Source: Bog-473 sp963754445 (lineage in GTDB: Bacteria > Actinomycetota > Acidimicrobiia > Acidimicrobiales > RAAP-2). Taken from it: DNA of 64,000 nt. The DNA is taken from NCBI GenBank assembly GCA_963754445.1, contig CAVWFT010000002.1:868001-932000 (forward strand), written 5' to 3'. Of the stretch, positions 26,837 through 38,004 are shown piece by piece. Positions within the stretch are counted from its first letter, which is position 1. Every line of letters starts with the position of its first letter. The position numbers and the translations under genes are program-made. A model generated the notes under the pieces. It was not told the origin of the DNA and searched no databases. It saw only the letters and a program-made list of their open reading frames with translations.

Positions 26837-27505
26837 CTAACCGTCGGCCGCGATGAAGAGGGTGTGGACGGCTTCTTCCGCCTCGGCGGTGACCAGGACG
26901 AGCACCTCGTCGCCCGACTGGAAGGTCGTGTCCCCGCGCGGCACTACCAGCCGCTCGCCCCGCACCACGGCGACGACGACGCCGTCGCGAGGGAAGTCGA
27001 GATCGGCGATGGCGATGTCGTTGGCCGGGGAGTCCTCGGCCAGGGTGATCTCGACCAGGTGGGCGGCGCCGCCCTGGAACTGGAGGAGCCGGACCAAGGA
27101 GCCCACCGAGACGGCCTCCTCGACCAGAGCGGTCAACAGCTGGGGTGTGGAGACCGAGACGTCGACCCCCCAGCTCTCGTTGAACAGCCACTGGTTCTTC
27201 GGGTGGTTGACGCGGGCTACGACGCGCGGCACGGCGAACTCCTGCTTGGACAGGAGCGAGATGACCAGATTGTCCTCGTCGTCCCCGGTGGCCGCGACGA
27301 CGACATCGACGGTGGCCAGTCCGGCCGCGTCGAGCGACGACACCTCGCAGGCATCGGCGGCCACCCAGGTCACATCGAGGGTGGGACGGAGGCGCTCGAC
27401 CAGATCCGGGTCCTGCTCGAGCACGAGCACGTCGTGCCCGTTGGCGTGCAGATCCGACGCGATGGCCGTGCCGACACTGCCGGCCCCGGCGATGGCGACC
27501 CTCAC
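26837..27505 (-). CDS. trkA: TrkA/RCK-domain potassium channel or transporter regulator (second copy)
   Basis: This is a 222-aa protein with an N-terminal Rossmann RCK domain (MRVAIAGAGSVGTAIA; VVVAATGDDEDNLVISLLSKQ) and a C-terminal TrkA-C-like domain (about residues 140-215). It overlaps the preceding trkA gene by 4 bp. Such proteins bind NAD(H) or ATP, and c-di-AMP in some cases, and gate potassium transporters. The order of two TrkA proteins divergent from an APC-type permease matches ceoB-ceoC beside Rv2690c in mycobacteria. Confidence 0.9.
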   Translation of the reverse strand: MRVAIAGAGSVGTAIASDLHANGHDVLVLEQDPDLVERLRPTLDVTWVAADACEVSSLDAAGLATVDVVVAATGDDEDNLVISLLSKQEFAVPRVVARVNHPKNQWLFNESWGVDVSVSTPQLLTALVEEAVSVGSLVRLLQFQGGAAHLVEITLAEDSPANDIAIADLDFPRDGVVVAVVRGERLVVPRGDTTFQSGDEVLVLVTAEAEEAVHTLFIAADG

Positions 27506-28176
27506 GCCGCCCCGTCCTTGTGATGGCCCGTCACGCCGGCGAGGGCCATGTCGAGCTGCTTGCGGGCGTCATCGAGCACGGCCAGGTGGAGCACGTCGCC
27601 CTCCTGGCCCACGAGCTCCCGCGCGTCGAGGCGGGGCGTGCCCGAGCGGGTGACGGCGACGAGCGAGACCCGGCCGGGGTCCTCGATCTCGCGCAGCGCC
27701 CGGCCGGCCCAGGCGTCGGGGAGCGAGCGGTCGACCAGGGTCAGGCGGCCGCTGGCGTCGGACCAGTCACCGGTCGTCTCCTCGGGCAGGAGCCGCCGGC
27801 GGACCTGATCGGTGGTCCAGGTCACGGTGGCCACGGTGGGGATCCCCAGCCGCTGGTAGATCTCGGCCCGCCGAGGGTCGTAGATGCGGGCGACGACGTG
27901 GGGGATCTTGTAGGTCTCCCGGGCGATGCGCACGGTCAGGATGTTCGTGTTGTCGCCGCTCGTGACGGCGGCCAGCGCGTCGGCCTCGAGGGCCCCCGCC
28001 TTCTCGAGGTCGTCGCGATCGAAGCCCGAACCCACGATGCAGAGGCCGTCCCAGTTCTTGAGGCGACGGAACGCGCGGGGGGACCGGTCCAAGACGGCCA
28101 CCGAGTGGCCCTCCTTGCTGAGCGTGATGGCCAGGCCGGAACCGACCCGTCCGCAGCCGACGACGATCACGTGCAC
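27502..28176 (-). CDS. trkA: TrkA/RCK-domain potassium regulator (first copy)
   Basis: This is a 224-aa protein starting with GTG at 28176, which begins directly at the Rossmann motif VHVIVVGCGRVGSGLA. Longer in-frame extensions upstream are low-complexity. The conserved AVTSGDNTNILTVRIARE segment and a C-terminal TrkA-C domain (about 135-210) follow. It is translationally coupled to the second copy, and the two may form a heteromeric ring. It is divergent from the KimA-like permease, with 80 bp between starts. No c-di-AMP riboswitch fits in that gap. Confidence 0.9.
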   Translation of the reverse strand: MHVIVVGCGRVGSGLAITLSKEGHSVAVLDRSPRAFRRLKNWDGLCIVGSGFDRDDLEKAGALEADALAAVTSGDNTNILTVRIARETYKIPHVVARIYDPRRAEIYQRLGIPTVATVTWTTDQVRRRLLPEETTGDWSDASGRLTLVDRSLPDAWAGRALREIEDPGRVSLVAVTRSGTPRLDARELVGQEGDVLHLAVLDDARKQLDMALAGVTGHHKDGAA

Positions 28177-28256
28177 CGCCACACTGCAACACACCGGGTC
28201 GGGTCGCGCAAAGGCGGTTCTCTGGGACTCCCCAGGAATGCTTCTACTGTGGGGCC

Positions 28257-30758
28257 GTGGCCACCCCCACCACGACGGCTGCGTCCGCGGAGGAACCCAA
28301 GGACGAGCCACCGGCCACGACGACCCGTCATCCGGCGCGCCCGAGCGTGCCGTTGCCCGGTCCGGCGGCGGCCGAGATCCCCGAGTCGCGGCGCTACCGG
28401 CTGAAGAACAAGCTGCTCGGCCCACCGCTCGTGACCGAGCAGCTGGCCTCGGAGCGCCTGAGCAAGCCGATCGCACTCGGCGTGCTGTCGCCGGACTGCA
28501 TCTCCTCGTCGGCCTACGGCACCGAGGAGATGCTGACCCAGATGGTGCCCTACGTGGGCCTGGCCGCCTTCACCCTCGTGGTCCCCATCACCCTGGCCAT
28601 CCTCGGCGTCCTCTTCTTCGTCACCCTGTCGTACCTCGAGGTCATCCAGCTCTACACCAAGGCCGGGGGCTCCTACGTGGTGGCCCGGGACAACTTCGGC
28701 CCCCGGGTGGCCCAGATCGCCGCCGTCGCGCTGCTCATCGACTACACGGTGACGGTTGCCGTGCAGACGTCGGCCGGCACCGCCGCGCTGACCAGCGCGG
28801 TGCCCAGCCTGGCCAACACCTTCGACACCGTCGCCATCACGGTGGCCGTGGTCCTGATCCTCCTCTACGGCAACCTGCGGGGCATCAGGGAGGCCGGCAG
28901 CTACTTCGCCATCCCGACCTACTTCTTCATCTTCTCCCTCGGTTCGGTGATCATCGTCGGCATCATCAAGGAGATCCTGGGGATGCTGCACCCGATCCCC
29001 CTGCCCCCCGCCCACGAGGTCTTCGGAGGCAAGATCGGCACGCCCAGCTCGGGCTGGCTGATGGGCCTGGCCTTCATCTCGCTGCTGCGTTCCTTCGCCA
29101 ACGGCGGCTCGTCGCTCACCGGTCTCGAGGCCATCTCCAACGGGGTCAGCAGTTTCCAGAAGCCCGAGGCGAAGAACGCCCGCCAGACGCTCGTCGTGAT
29201 GAGCACGACGCTCGGGACCCTGGTCCTCGGGGTCACCCTCCTGGCCCGCTGGACCCATGCCATCCCCTACCAGGCGGGTTCGCCGACCGTGGTATCCCAA
29301 GAGGTCAAGGCGGTCTTCGGCACCAGCGGTCTGGGGCACTTCCTCTTCTACGTGGTGCAGCTGGCCACCATGCTCATCCTCTACACGGGTGGCAACACCA
29401 GCTTCAACGGCTTCCCCTACCTGGCCAATTTCGTGGCGGGGGACGCGTTCTTGCCCCGGCAGCTGACCCGGCGCGGTCATCGCCTGGCCTTCTCGAACGG
29501 GATCCTCGTCCTGACCGGGGTCGCGCTGGCCCTGATCCTCGTGTACCGGGCCTCGCTCAACGGACTCGTGGCCCTCTACGCCATCGGCGTGTTCACCGGG
29601 TTCACCATGGCCGGCTCGGGCATGGTGAAGCACCACCTCACCGAGCGGGGCGCCCATTGGCGGCGCAGCGTGGCCATCAACGGCTTCTCGGCCTTCCTGT
29701 CCGTCACCGTCGTCCTCATCTTCGCCGTGGCCAAGTTCAAGGAAGGCGCGTGGCTGATCGTCGTGGTCGGGCCGCTCCTCTACATCGGGCTCATCCGCCT
29801 GCACCACCAGTACGCCCGCGAGGCGGAGATGCTCGAGACCGGCGTGGTCGAGGTGGCCGAGACGCCGATCCTGCGGCGCCACGTGGTGGTGGTCCTGGTG
29901 GACCGGCTCGACGCCGCCACGGCCCGCGCCCTGCAGTACGCCCGGACGCTGGCCCCCGACGACCTGCGGGCCGTCCACTTCGACATCGACACCAAGGCGG
30001 CGCGCGAGTTGGAGGCGGAGTGGGGCCGGCTCGGCCTGTCGCGGCTCCCGCTCGACATCATCGAGTGCCCGGACCGGCGGCTGGGCCGGGCCGCGGTGGA
30101 GCTGGTGGCCGACGCCACCCTCGACGGCGACACGGAGTGCACCGTGCTCCTGCCCCGACGGGCCTTCGCCCGGGGATGGCAGCGTTTCCTGCACGACCGC
30201 ACGGCCGACAAGGTGGCCGCCGTGCTCGGTCAGGTGCCCCACGTGAGCGCCACCATCGTTCCCTTCAACGTGGGCGGGCGCTACGGCGAGCAGGTGCGCA
30301 GCTACGGCCGTTCGGTGCAGGAGCTGGCCCGGGCCAACGACGGCACGGGGGCCCCGGTCGACGCCGAGGGGCGGGCCGGGCTCGACCGCATGGGTCGCCG
30401 CGACGGGCCCAAACGACCGGCCACCGTGCTGGCCGCCGACCAGACCTTGGCCAAGCGGGCCGGGGCCACGACGCCGATCGCGGCCGTGGTGCCCCGCCAA
30501 CGGGTCCGGGTGGCCGGCCGGGTGAAATCGGTGCGCGTCCAGCCCCGGGCGGGCACGCAGAACCTCGAGTGCGTCCTCAGCGACGGCACAGGTGGGCTGC
30601 TGCTCGTCTTCCAGGGCCGGCCCAAGATCGCCGGCATCGAGCCCGGAGCACGGCTGGTGGCCGAGGGGATGGTGGGCGCCTGGGGCCGGCGACCGGCCAT
30701 GCTCAATCCGGCGTTCGAGCTCGTCCAGGGCGCTCCGTCCGACCCCGCCGAGGCCTGA
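28257..30758 (+). CDS. KimA-like APC-superfamily potassium transporter with C-terminal OB fold
   Basis: This is an 833-aa protein. A Pro-rich cytoplasmic N-terminus (about 1-65) is followed by about 12 transmembrane segments (65-500). The membrane part opens with the SPDCISSSAYGTEEML motif typical of KimA/YdaO-type APC transporters. Residues about 540-690 form a soluble alpha/beta domain like those following KimA transporters (VVVVLVDRLDAATARALQYARTL). Residues about 745-825 look like an OB fold (RVRVAGRVKSVRV to GRRPAMLNPAFELV). In mycobacteria the corresponding OB-fold protein (Rv2694c) is a separate gene near ceoB-ceoC and the permease Rv2690c. The family imports K+ with H+. The OB domain's role is unknown. 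Confidence 0.82.
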   Translation: MATPTTTAASAEEPKDEPPATTTRHPARPSVPLPGPAAAEIPESRRYRLKNKLLGPPLVTEQLASERLSKPIALGVLSPDCISSSAYGTEEMLTQMVPYVGLAAFTLVVPITLAILGVLFFVTLSYLEVIQLYTKAGGSYVVARDNFGPRVAQIAAVALLIDYTVTVAVQTSAGTAALTSAVPSLANTFDTVAITVAVVLILLYGNLRGIREAGSYFAIPTYFFIFSLGSVIIVGIIKEILGMLHPIPLPPAHEVFGGKIGTPSSGWLMGLAFISLLRSFANGGSSLTGLEAISNGVSSFQKPEAKNARQTLVVMSTTLGTLVLGVTLLARWTHAIPYQAGSPTVVSQEVKAVFGTSGLGHFLFYVVQLATMLILYTGGNTSFNGFPYLANFVAGDAFLPRQLTRRGHRLAFSNGILVLTGVALALILVYRASLNGLVALYAIGVFTGFTMAGSGMVKHHLTERGAHWRRSVAINGFSAFLSVTVVLIFAVAKFKEGAWLIVVVGPLLYIGLIRLHHQYAREAEMLETGVVEVAETPILRRHVVVVLVDRLDAATARALQYARTLAPDDLRAVHFDIDTKAARELEAEWGRLGLSRLPLDIIECPDRRLGRAAVELVADATLDGDTECTVLLPRRAFARGWQRFLHDRTADKVAAVLGQVPHVSATIVPFNVGGRYGEQVRSYGRSVQELARANDGTGAPVDAEGRAGLDRMGRRDGPKRPATVLAADQTLAKRAGATTPIAAVVPRQRVRVAGRVKSVRVQPRAGTQNLECVLSDGTGGLLLVFQGRPKIAGIEPGARLVAEGMVGAWGRRPAMLNPAFELVQGAPSDPAEA

Positions 30759-30988
30759 GCCTTCGGCAGGCCGCGCACCCCGCCGGCCCGATGAATTGCC
30801 CGTAGGCCTGCTCAGTCGCTAACGTCCCGACGGCCCGGAACCGGGTGCGTCCTCTGTCGGCGCGCTCCCGAGCCGGACCCACGACATCGAACGCAACGGT
30901 GCCGAGCGCTGCCGGAGCGGGGGAGGACGGCGCTTGTGCCGACTCCCCGCCGAACCTGAGAACCTGAAGAAGAGAGGGCACACCGGGA

Positions 30989-33313
<2,325 letters not shown>

Positions 33314-33357
33314 CCTGGTCAGCGGCAGGGTAGAAGGTCTCTTGACCACGATGCCGG

Positions 33358-33383
33358 CATCCGGTGCTCTTGACAGCCGGATG
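33358..33383. other. Hairpin between hppA and topA
   Basis: CATCCGG and CCGGATG form a perfect 7-bp stem with a 12-base loop. It lies 45 bp after the hppA stop without a T-run. It could end hppA transcription or sit in the topA promoter, since its loop contains TTGACA. Confidence 0.35.
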
Positions 33384-33398
33384 ACTGGACCGCACTGT
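33370..33398 (+). promoter_or_regulatory. Possible topA promoter
   Basis: A perfect TTGACA -35 hexamer (33370-33375) is followed after 17 bp by CACTGT (33393-33398), a weak -10. It lies about 57 bp upstream of the topA start. The -35 partly lies in the loop of the neighbouring hairpin. Confidence 0.35.
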
Positions 33399-33454
33399 GT
33401 GCCTCACCATGCCCACTGAATTCCCGATTCGCCTGACCCCGTCGGGGGCGTGCC

Positions 33455-36250
33455 GTGGGTAAGGCGCTCGTCATCGTCGAGTCGCCGGCCAAGGCGCGCA
33501 CCATCAGCGGGATGCTCGGTCCCGACTACATCGTCGAGTCGTCGGTGGGGCACATCCGCGACCTGCCGCGCGGGGCCGACGAGGTCCCGGCGGCGTACAA
33601 GGGCGAGTCGTGGGCCCGCCTCGGCGTGGACGTCGACAACGGGTTCAAGCCGCTCTACGTGGTCTCGGCCCCGAAGAAGTCGGTCGTGGCCAACCTGAAG
33701 AAGCTGTTGAAGGGCGCCGACGAGCTCTACCTGGCAACGGACGAGGACCGCGAGGGCGAGTCGATCGCCTGGCATCTCTCCGAGGTGCTGTCCCCCACCG
33801 TCCCGGTCAAGCGCATGGTGTTCCACGAGATCACGCCGGCCGCCATCGCCCGGGCCGTGGACGAGTGCCGCGACCTCGACCGCCGCCTGGTCGATGCGCA
33901 AGAGGCCCGTCGCATCCTCGACCGGCTCTACGGCTACGAGGTCTCGCCCGTGCTCTGGCGCAAGGTGATGCCCCGGCTCTCGGCCGGGCGGGTCCAGAGC
34001 GTGGCCACGCGCATGGTGGTCGAGCGCGAGCGGGCCCGCATGCGGTTCCGGTCCGCCACCTGGTGGGGTATCGACGGGACGTTCGCCAACGCCACGACGC
34101 CGCAGGGCTTCGGAGCGGCGCTGGTGAGTCTCGGCGGCACCGCGATCGCCAGTGGCAAGGACTTCGACGAGCAGGGCGCGCCGACCGGCAAGAGCGAGGT
34201 GCGGATCCTCGGCGAGGACGAGGCCACATCGGTGGCGGGCGCGCTCGCCGGGCAGAGCTTCACCGTCAGCTCGGTGACCGAGCGTCCCTTCCGGCGTTCG
34301 CCCGCTCCGCCCTTCATGACGTCCACCCTGCAGCAGGAAGCCGGGCGCAAGCTGCGCTTCAGCGCCCAGCGCGCCATGCAGGTGGCCCAGCGCCTCTACG
34401 AGCAGGGCTACATCACGTACATGCGCACCGACTCGACGACGCTGTCGGACCAGGCCCTCACCGCGGCGCGCAGCCAGGCCCGCGAAATGTACGGCGACGC
34501 CTTCGTGCCCGACGCACCGCGCCGCTACGAGCGCAAGGTGAAGAACGCCCAGGAGGCCCACGAGGCCATCCGCCCGGCGGGCGAGACGTTCCGGACGCCT
34601 GAACGGGTCGGTCGTGAGCTCTCGGGGGACGAGCTGCGCCTCTACGAGATGATCTGGATGCGCACCGTCGCCTCGCAGATGAACGACGCCACGGGGACGA
34701 GCGCCCAGCTCCGACTGGTGGCCGACGTGCCCGAGGGTCTGGCGGCGGGAGAGCAGGCCGAGTTCTCGGCCAGCGGCCGGGTGATCACCTTCGCCGGTTT
34801 CCTGCGCGCCTACCAAGAGGGGCGCGACGAGGACGACCCTGACACCGACAGCGCGGAGGAGATGGTGCTCCCGCCGCTGCGCGAGGGCGACCGCATCGAG
34901 GGCACGGCCTTCGTGCCGGGCTCGCACACCACCCAACCGCCGGCCCGCTACACCGAGGCGTCGTTGGTCAAGGCCATGGAGGAGCTCGGGGTCGGGCGCC
35001 CGTCCACTTACGCCAGCGTGATCTCGACCATCCTCGACCGCGGGTACGTGTGGAAGAAGGGGACGGCGCTGGTGCCGAGCTTCACCGCGTTCGCCGTGGT
35101 GGGTCTGCTCGAGCGTTACTTCACCAACCTCGTCGACTACGGCTTCACGGCCTCGATGGAGGACGACCTGGACGAGATCGCCTCGGGTTCCGAAGAGGCG
35201 CTGCCCTGGCTCACCCGCTTCTACTTCGGGAGCGACGCCCCGGGGGCCATGGCGACCGACGGTCGGGAGTTCGACACGCTCGGCCTGAAGGCGAGCGTGG
35301 CCACGCACCTGAGCGAGATCGACGCTCGCGAGATCAACTCGATCCCGCTCGGCACCGGCACGGACGGCGAGGCCATCGTGGCCCGGGTCGGGCGCTACGG
35401 CCCCTACCTCCAGCGCGGCGAGGACCGGGCCTCGATCCCCGACGACCTGGCACCCGACGAGCTGACCATCGAGCGGGCCGAGGAGATCCTCGCCGCACCC
35501 TCCAACGACCGTGTGCTCGGCGTCGACCCCGACAGCGGGCTCGACGTGCAGGTCAAGGCCGGGCGTTTCGGCCCGTACGTCCAGGTGGGTGAGGTCACCG
35601 ACGGCGGTGAGAAGCCCCGCACGGCGTCGTTGTTCTCCTCCATGGACCCGGCCACGCTGACCTTCGAACAGGCCCTCGAGCTGTTGCGCATCCCGCGGAC
35701 GGTCGGTACCGACACCGAGACGGGTGAAGAGGTCGTGGCGCACAACGGCCGCTTCGGCCCCTACCTCAAGCGGGGGAGCGACACCCGCAGCCTCACCAGC
35801 GAGGAGCAACTGCTCACGGTGACGCTCGACGAGGCGAAGGCGCTCTTTGCGCAGCCCAAGCAACGCCGGGGCCGTCAGGCCGCCGCCCCGTTGCGCGAGC
35901 TGGGTCCTGACCCGGCCACGAACCTGCCTGTGGTCGTCAAGGAGGGGCGCTTCGGCCCGTACGTCACCGACGGAACCACCAACGCCAGCCTGCGGAAGGG
36001 CGACGTGGTCGAGTCCATCGACATCGGGCGGGCGGCAGAGCTCCTGGCCGACCGACGCGCGGCCGGACCGTCGACGCGCAAGAAGAAGGCGGGGGCCAAG
36101 AAGGCCCCGGCCAAGAAGAAGGCGACCGCGAAGAAGGCCTCGGCCAAGAAGACGACGGCGAAGAAGGCGGGCGCGACCAAGAAGGCCGCCGCCACAGTCG
36201 AGGCGGATGATCTGCCCAGCATGAAGGCGACGTCGAGCGAACCGTTCTGA
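33455..36250 (+). CDS. topA: DNA topoisomerase I (actinobacterial type)
   Basis: This is a 931-aa type IA topoisomerase starting with GTG at 33455. The TOPRIM domain opens the protein (LVIVESPAKARTI and ATDEDREGESIAWHL). The catalytic Tyr is Tyr322 in YITYMRTDST. The C-terminal half contains four GR(F/Y)GPY repeats (topoisomerase C-terminal repeats) and no zinc fingers. The last 60 residues form a Lys/Ala-rich tail, as in mycobacterial and streptomycete TopA, where it increases processivity. tmk follows after 1 bp and then holB, so topA-tmk-holB is likely an operon. Confidence 0.96.
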   Translation: MGKALVIVESPAKARTISGMLGPDYIVESSVGHIRDLPRGADEVPAAYKGESWARLGVDVDNGFKPLYVVSAPKKSVVANLKKLLKGADELYLATDEDREGESIAWHLSEVLSPTVPVKRMVFHEITPAAIARAVDECRDLDRRLVDAQEARRILDRLYGYEVSPVLWRKVMPRLSAGRVQSVATRMVVERERARMRFRSATWWGIDGTFANATTPQGFGAALVSLGGTAIASGKDFDEQGAPTGKSEVRILGEDEATSVAGALAGQSFTVSSVTERPFRRSPAPPFMTSTLQQEAGRKLRFSAQRAMQVAQRLYEQGYITYMRTDSTTLSDQALTAARSQAREMYGDAFVPDAPRRYERKVKNAQEAHEAIRPAGETFRTPERVGRELSGDELRLYEMIWMRTVASQMNDATGTSAQLRLVADVPEGLAAGEQAEFSASGRVITFAGFLRAYQEGRDEDDPDTDSAEEMVLPPLREGDRIEGTAFVPGSHTTQPPARYTEASLVKAMEELGVGRPSTYASVISTILDRGYVWKKGTALVPSFTAFAVVGLLERYFTNLVDYGFTASMEDDLDEIASGSEEALPWLTRFYFGSDAPGAMATDGREFDTLGLKASVATHLSEIDAREINSIPLGTGTDGEAIVARVGRYGPYLQRGEDRASIPDDLAPDELTIERAEEILAAPSNDRVLGVDPDSGLDVQVKAGRFGPYVQVGEVTDGGEKPRTASLFSSMDPATLTFEQALELLRIPRTVGTDTETGEEVVAHNGRFGPYLKRGSDTRSLTSEEQLLTVTLDEAKALFAQPKQRRGRQAAAPLRELGPDPATNLPVVVKEGRFGPYVTDGTTNASLRKGDVVESIDIGRAAELLADRRAAGPSTRKKKAGAKKAPAKKKATAKKASAKKTTAKKAGATKKAAATVEADDLPSMKATSSEPF

Positions 36251-36251
36251 C

Positions 36252-36890
36252 GTGGCTCCTCGAGGTCGCCTCCTCGCGCTCGAGGGCATCGACGGCTGCG
36301 GGAAGTCCACTCAGGCCCGGGCGCTGGCTGCGGCCCTCGGGGCCGAGCTGACCCACGAACCCGGTGCCACCGCGCTCGGTGCGGCCCTGCGGACCATCCT
36401 GCTCGCTCCGGGAAGCGTCGGGCACGGCATCTCGGCGCGCACCGAGGCGCTCCTCATGGCGGCCGACCGGGCCGAGCACGTGGCGGCGGTGCTCGAACCG
36501 GCACTGGCCGCGGGGTCCTGGATCGTCAGCGACCGCTACTCGGGGTCGACCATCGCCTACCAGGGCTACGGGCGCGGCCTGGCGCCGGCGGAACTGGCCA
36601 CGCTGGTCCGCTTCGCCACGGGCGGGCTCGCCGCAGACCTTTCGATCCTGGTGGACGTCGAGGTGGAGGTGGCGGCGGCCCGACTGGCCGAGCTGGGAGC
36701 GGCGGATCGACTCGAGCGGTTGGGACCGCAGTTCGCCGCCCGGGTGCGCGAGGGATTCCTCACCCTGGCGGTGGCCGACCCCGAGCACTGGGTCGTGGTC
36801 GACGGCACGGAGGACACGGCGACGTTGACGGCGCATATCGTCGCTGCCGTGCGGGCGCGCCTCGGAGAGCCAACGACAGGAACACCATGA
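36252..36890 (+). CDS. tmk: Thymidylate kinase
   Basis: This is a 212-aa enzyme converting dTMP to dTDP. The P-loop EGIDGCGKST is near residue 12, the DR(Y/H) motif is SDRYSGSTIAYQG, and the LID region is ADRLERLG. The GTG at 36252 lies 1 bp after the topA stop. The stop overlaps the holB ATG by 4 bp. The order topA-tmk-holB is well conserved in actinobacteria. Confidence 0.95.
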   Translation: MAPRGRLLALEGIDGCGKSTQARALAAALGAELTHEPGATALGAALRTILLAPGSVGHGISARTEALLMAADRAEHVAAVLEPALAAGSWIVSDRYSGSTIAYQGYGRGLAPAELATLVRFATGGLAADLSILVDVEVEVAAARLAELGAADRLERLGPQFAARVREGFLTLAVADPEHWVVVDGTEDTATLTAHIVAAVRARLGEPTTGTP

Positions 36891-37987
36891 GCGACTCCCG
36901 CCCGGCGGCGTCCCTCTTCACCGGCGTGGTCGGGCAGGAGAGCGCACTCGCCGCGCTCGGTGCCGCCGCGGCCAATCCGGTGCACGCCTATCTCTTCGAG
37001 GGCGCGTCGGGGAACGGCAGCCTGTCCGCTGCTCTCGGATTCGCGGCGGCGCTGCTCTGCCCGCAGGGCGGCTGCGGGACCTGTGCCACCTGCGCGGCCG
37101 CCCTGGCCGGGACGGCGCCGGACCTGCACCTCGTTCGTCGGAGTGGCGCCACGGTCAACAAGGAGATGATGCGCCAAGTGGTCACGCTGGCCCATCACCG
37201 GCCTCTGGCGTCGGACCGACAGGTGATCGTGGTGCTCGACATGCACCTGGTGCAGGATCGGGCACCGGTGTTGCTCAAGGCTCTCGAGGAGCCTCCCGGT
37301 GACACCGTCTTCGTGCTGCTGGCCGACGAGATGAACGCCGACCTGGTGACCATCGCCAGCCGCTGTGTGACGGTGCCGTTCCCGCGGGTCTCCCGGGAGG
37401 TGCTCGTGCGCTGGCTCGAGGACCAGGGGGCAGACGCCGAGCTGGCCGCTGCGGTGTCCGACAGCAGCGGAGGCAACCCCGAGCGGGCCCGCATCATGCT
37501 CGAGGACCCCGACGTGGCCGACCGAGTCGCCTTGTGGTCGTCGGTCCCGGGCGCGCTCAACGGGTCCGGGATGTCCGCCGCCGACCTGGCCCGTCGGGTG
37601 CTCGAGTCGTCGGACCGTGCCGTCGAGCCCTTGCGGGTGGCCCACGGTCGCCAGCTCGAGACGCTGACCGAGGCGGCCAAGGAGATGGGCGAACGGTCGC
37701 TCCCGGGGCGCAAGGACATCGTCGACCAGTACCAGCGCGAGGAGCGGCGCTTCCGGACGGACGCGCTGCGGGCCGGACTCGGGGTGCTGGCCCGCACCTA
37801 CCGGAATCGGATCACCGGGGCGGCCACCGGGTCCGGGACCACCATGCTGGTCGGAGACCAAGACGTCCGGGCCGCCGCCGCCGCGGTCGACCTCATCACG
37901 GAGGCCACTGTCGCCCTCCCCCGCAATCCCAACGAGACCTTGCTCCTCCAGTCCCTCTTCGTCCGTCTCGCTGCCCTGGCCGCCTGA
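36887..37987 (+). CDS. holB: DNA polymerase III delta-prime subunit
   Basis: This is a 366-aa clamp-loader subunit. VGQESALAAL and HAYLFEGASGNGSLS open the AAA+ domain. The P-loop lacks the usual Lys-Thr (NGSLS), consistent with a delta-prime subunit that does not hydrolyse ATP. A zinc module CPQGGCGTCATC follows, then LLKALEEPP and the sensor ASRC motif. The C-terminal collar domain extends from about residue 215. It overlaps tmk by 4 bp. The BTAD regulator gene starts 17 bp downstream and may be read through. Confidence 0.93.
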   Translation: MSDSRPAASLFTGVVGQESALAALGAAAANPVHAYLFEGASGNGSLSAALGFAAALLCPQGGCGTCATCAAALAGTAPDLHLVRRSGATVNKEMMRQVVTLAHHRPLASDRQVIVVLDMHLVQDRAPVLLKALEEPPGDTVFVLLADEMNADLVTIASRCVTVPFPRVSREVLVRWLEDQGADAELAAAVSDSSGGNPERARIMLEDPDVADRVALWSSVPGALNGSGMSAADLARRVLESSDRAVEPLRVAHGRQLETLTEAAKEMGERSLPGRKDIVDQYQREERRFRTDALRAGLGVLARTYRNRITGAATGSGTTMLVGDQDVRAAAAAVDLITEATVALPRNPNETLLLQSLFVRLAALAA

Positions 37988-38004
37988 GCGACGCGCGACT
38001 CGTC

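Noticed and set aside
28177..28256. c-di-AMP (ydaO) riboswitch upstream of the KimA-like gene
   Set aside because: Only 80 bp separate the divergent genes, and no riboswitch-like conserved segments are seen.
30759..30988. Riboswitch or small RNA upstream of hppA
   Set aside because: The 230-bp gap has short GC-rich inverted repeats but no recognisable conserved RNA motif.
33404..36310. 968-codon minus-strand frame opposite topA
   Set aside because: Shadow of topA; low-complexity translation with no domain, while topA is unmistakable.
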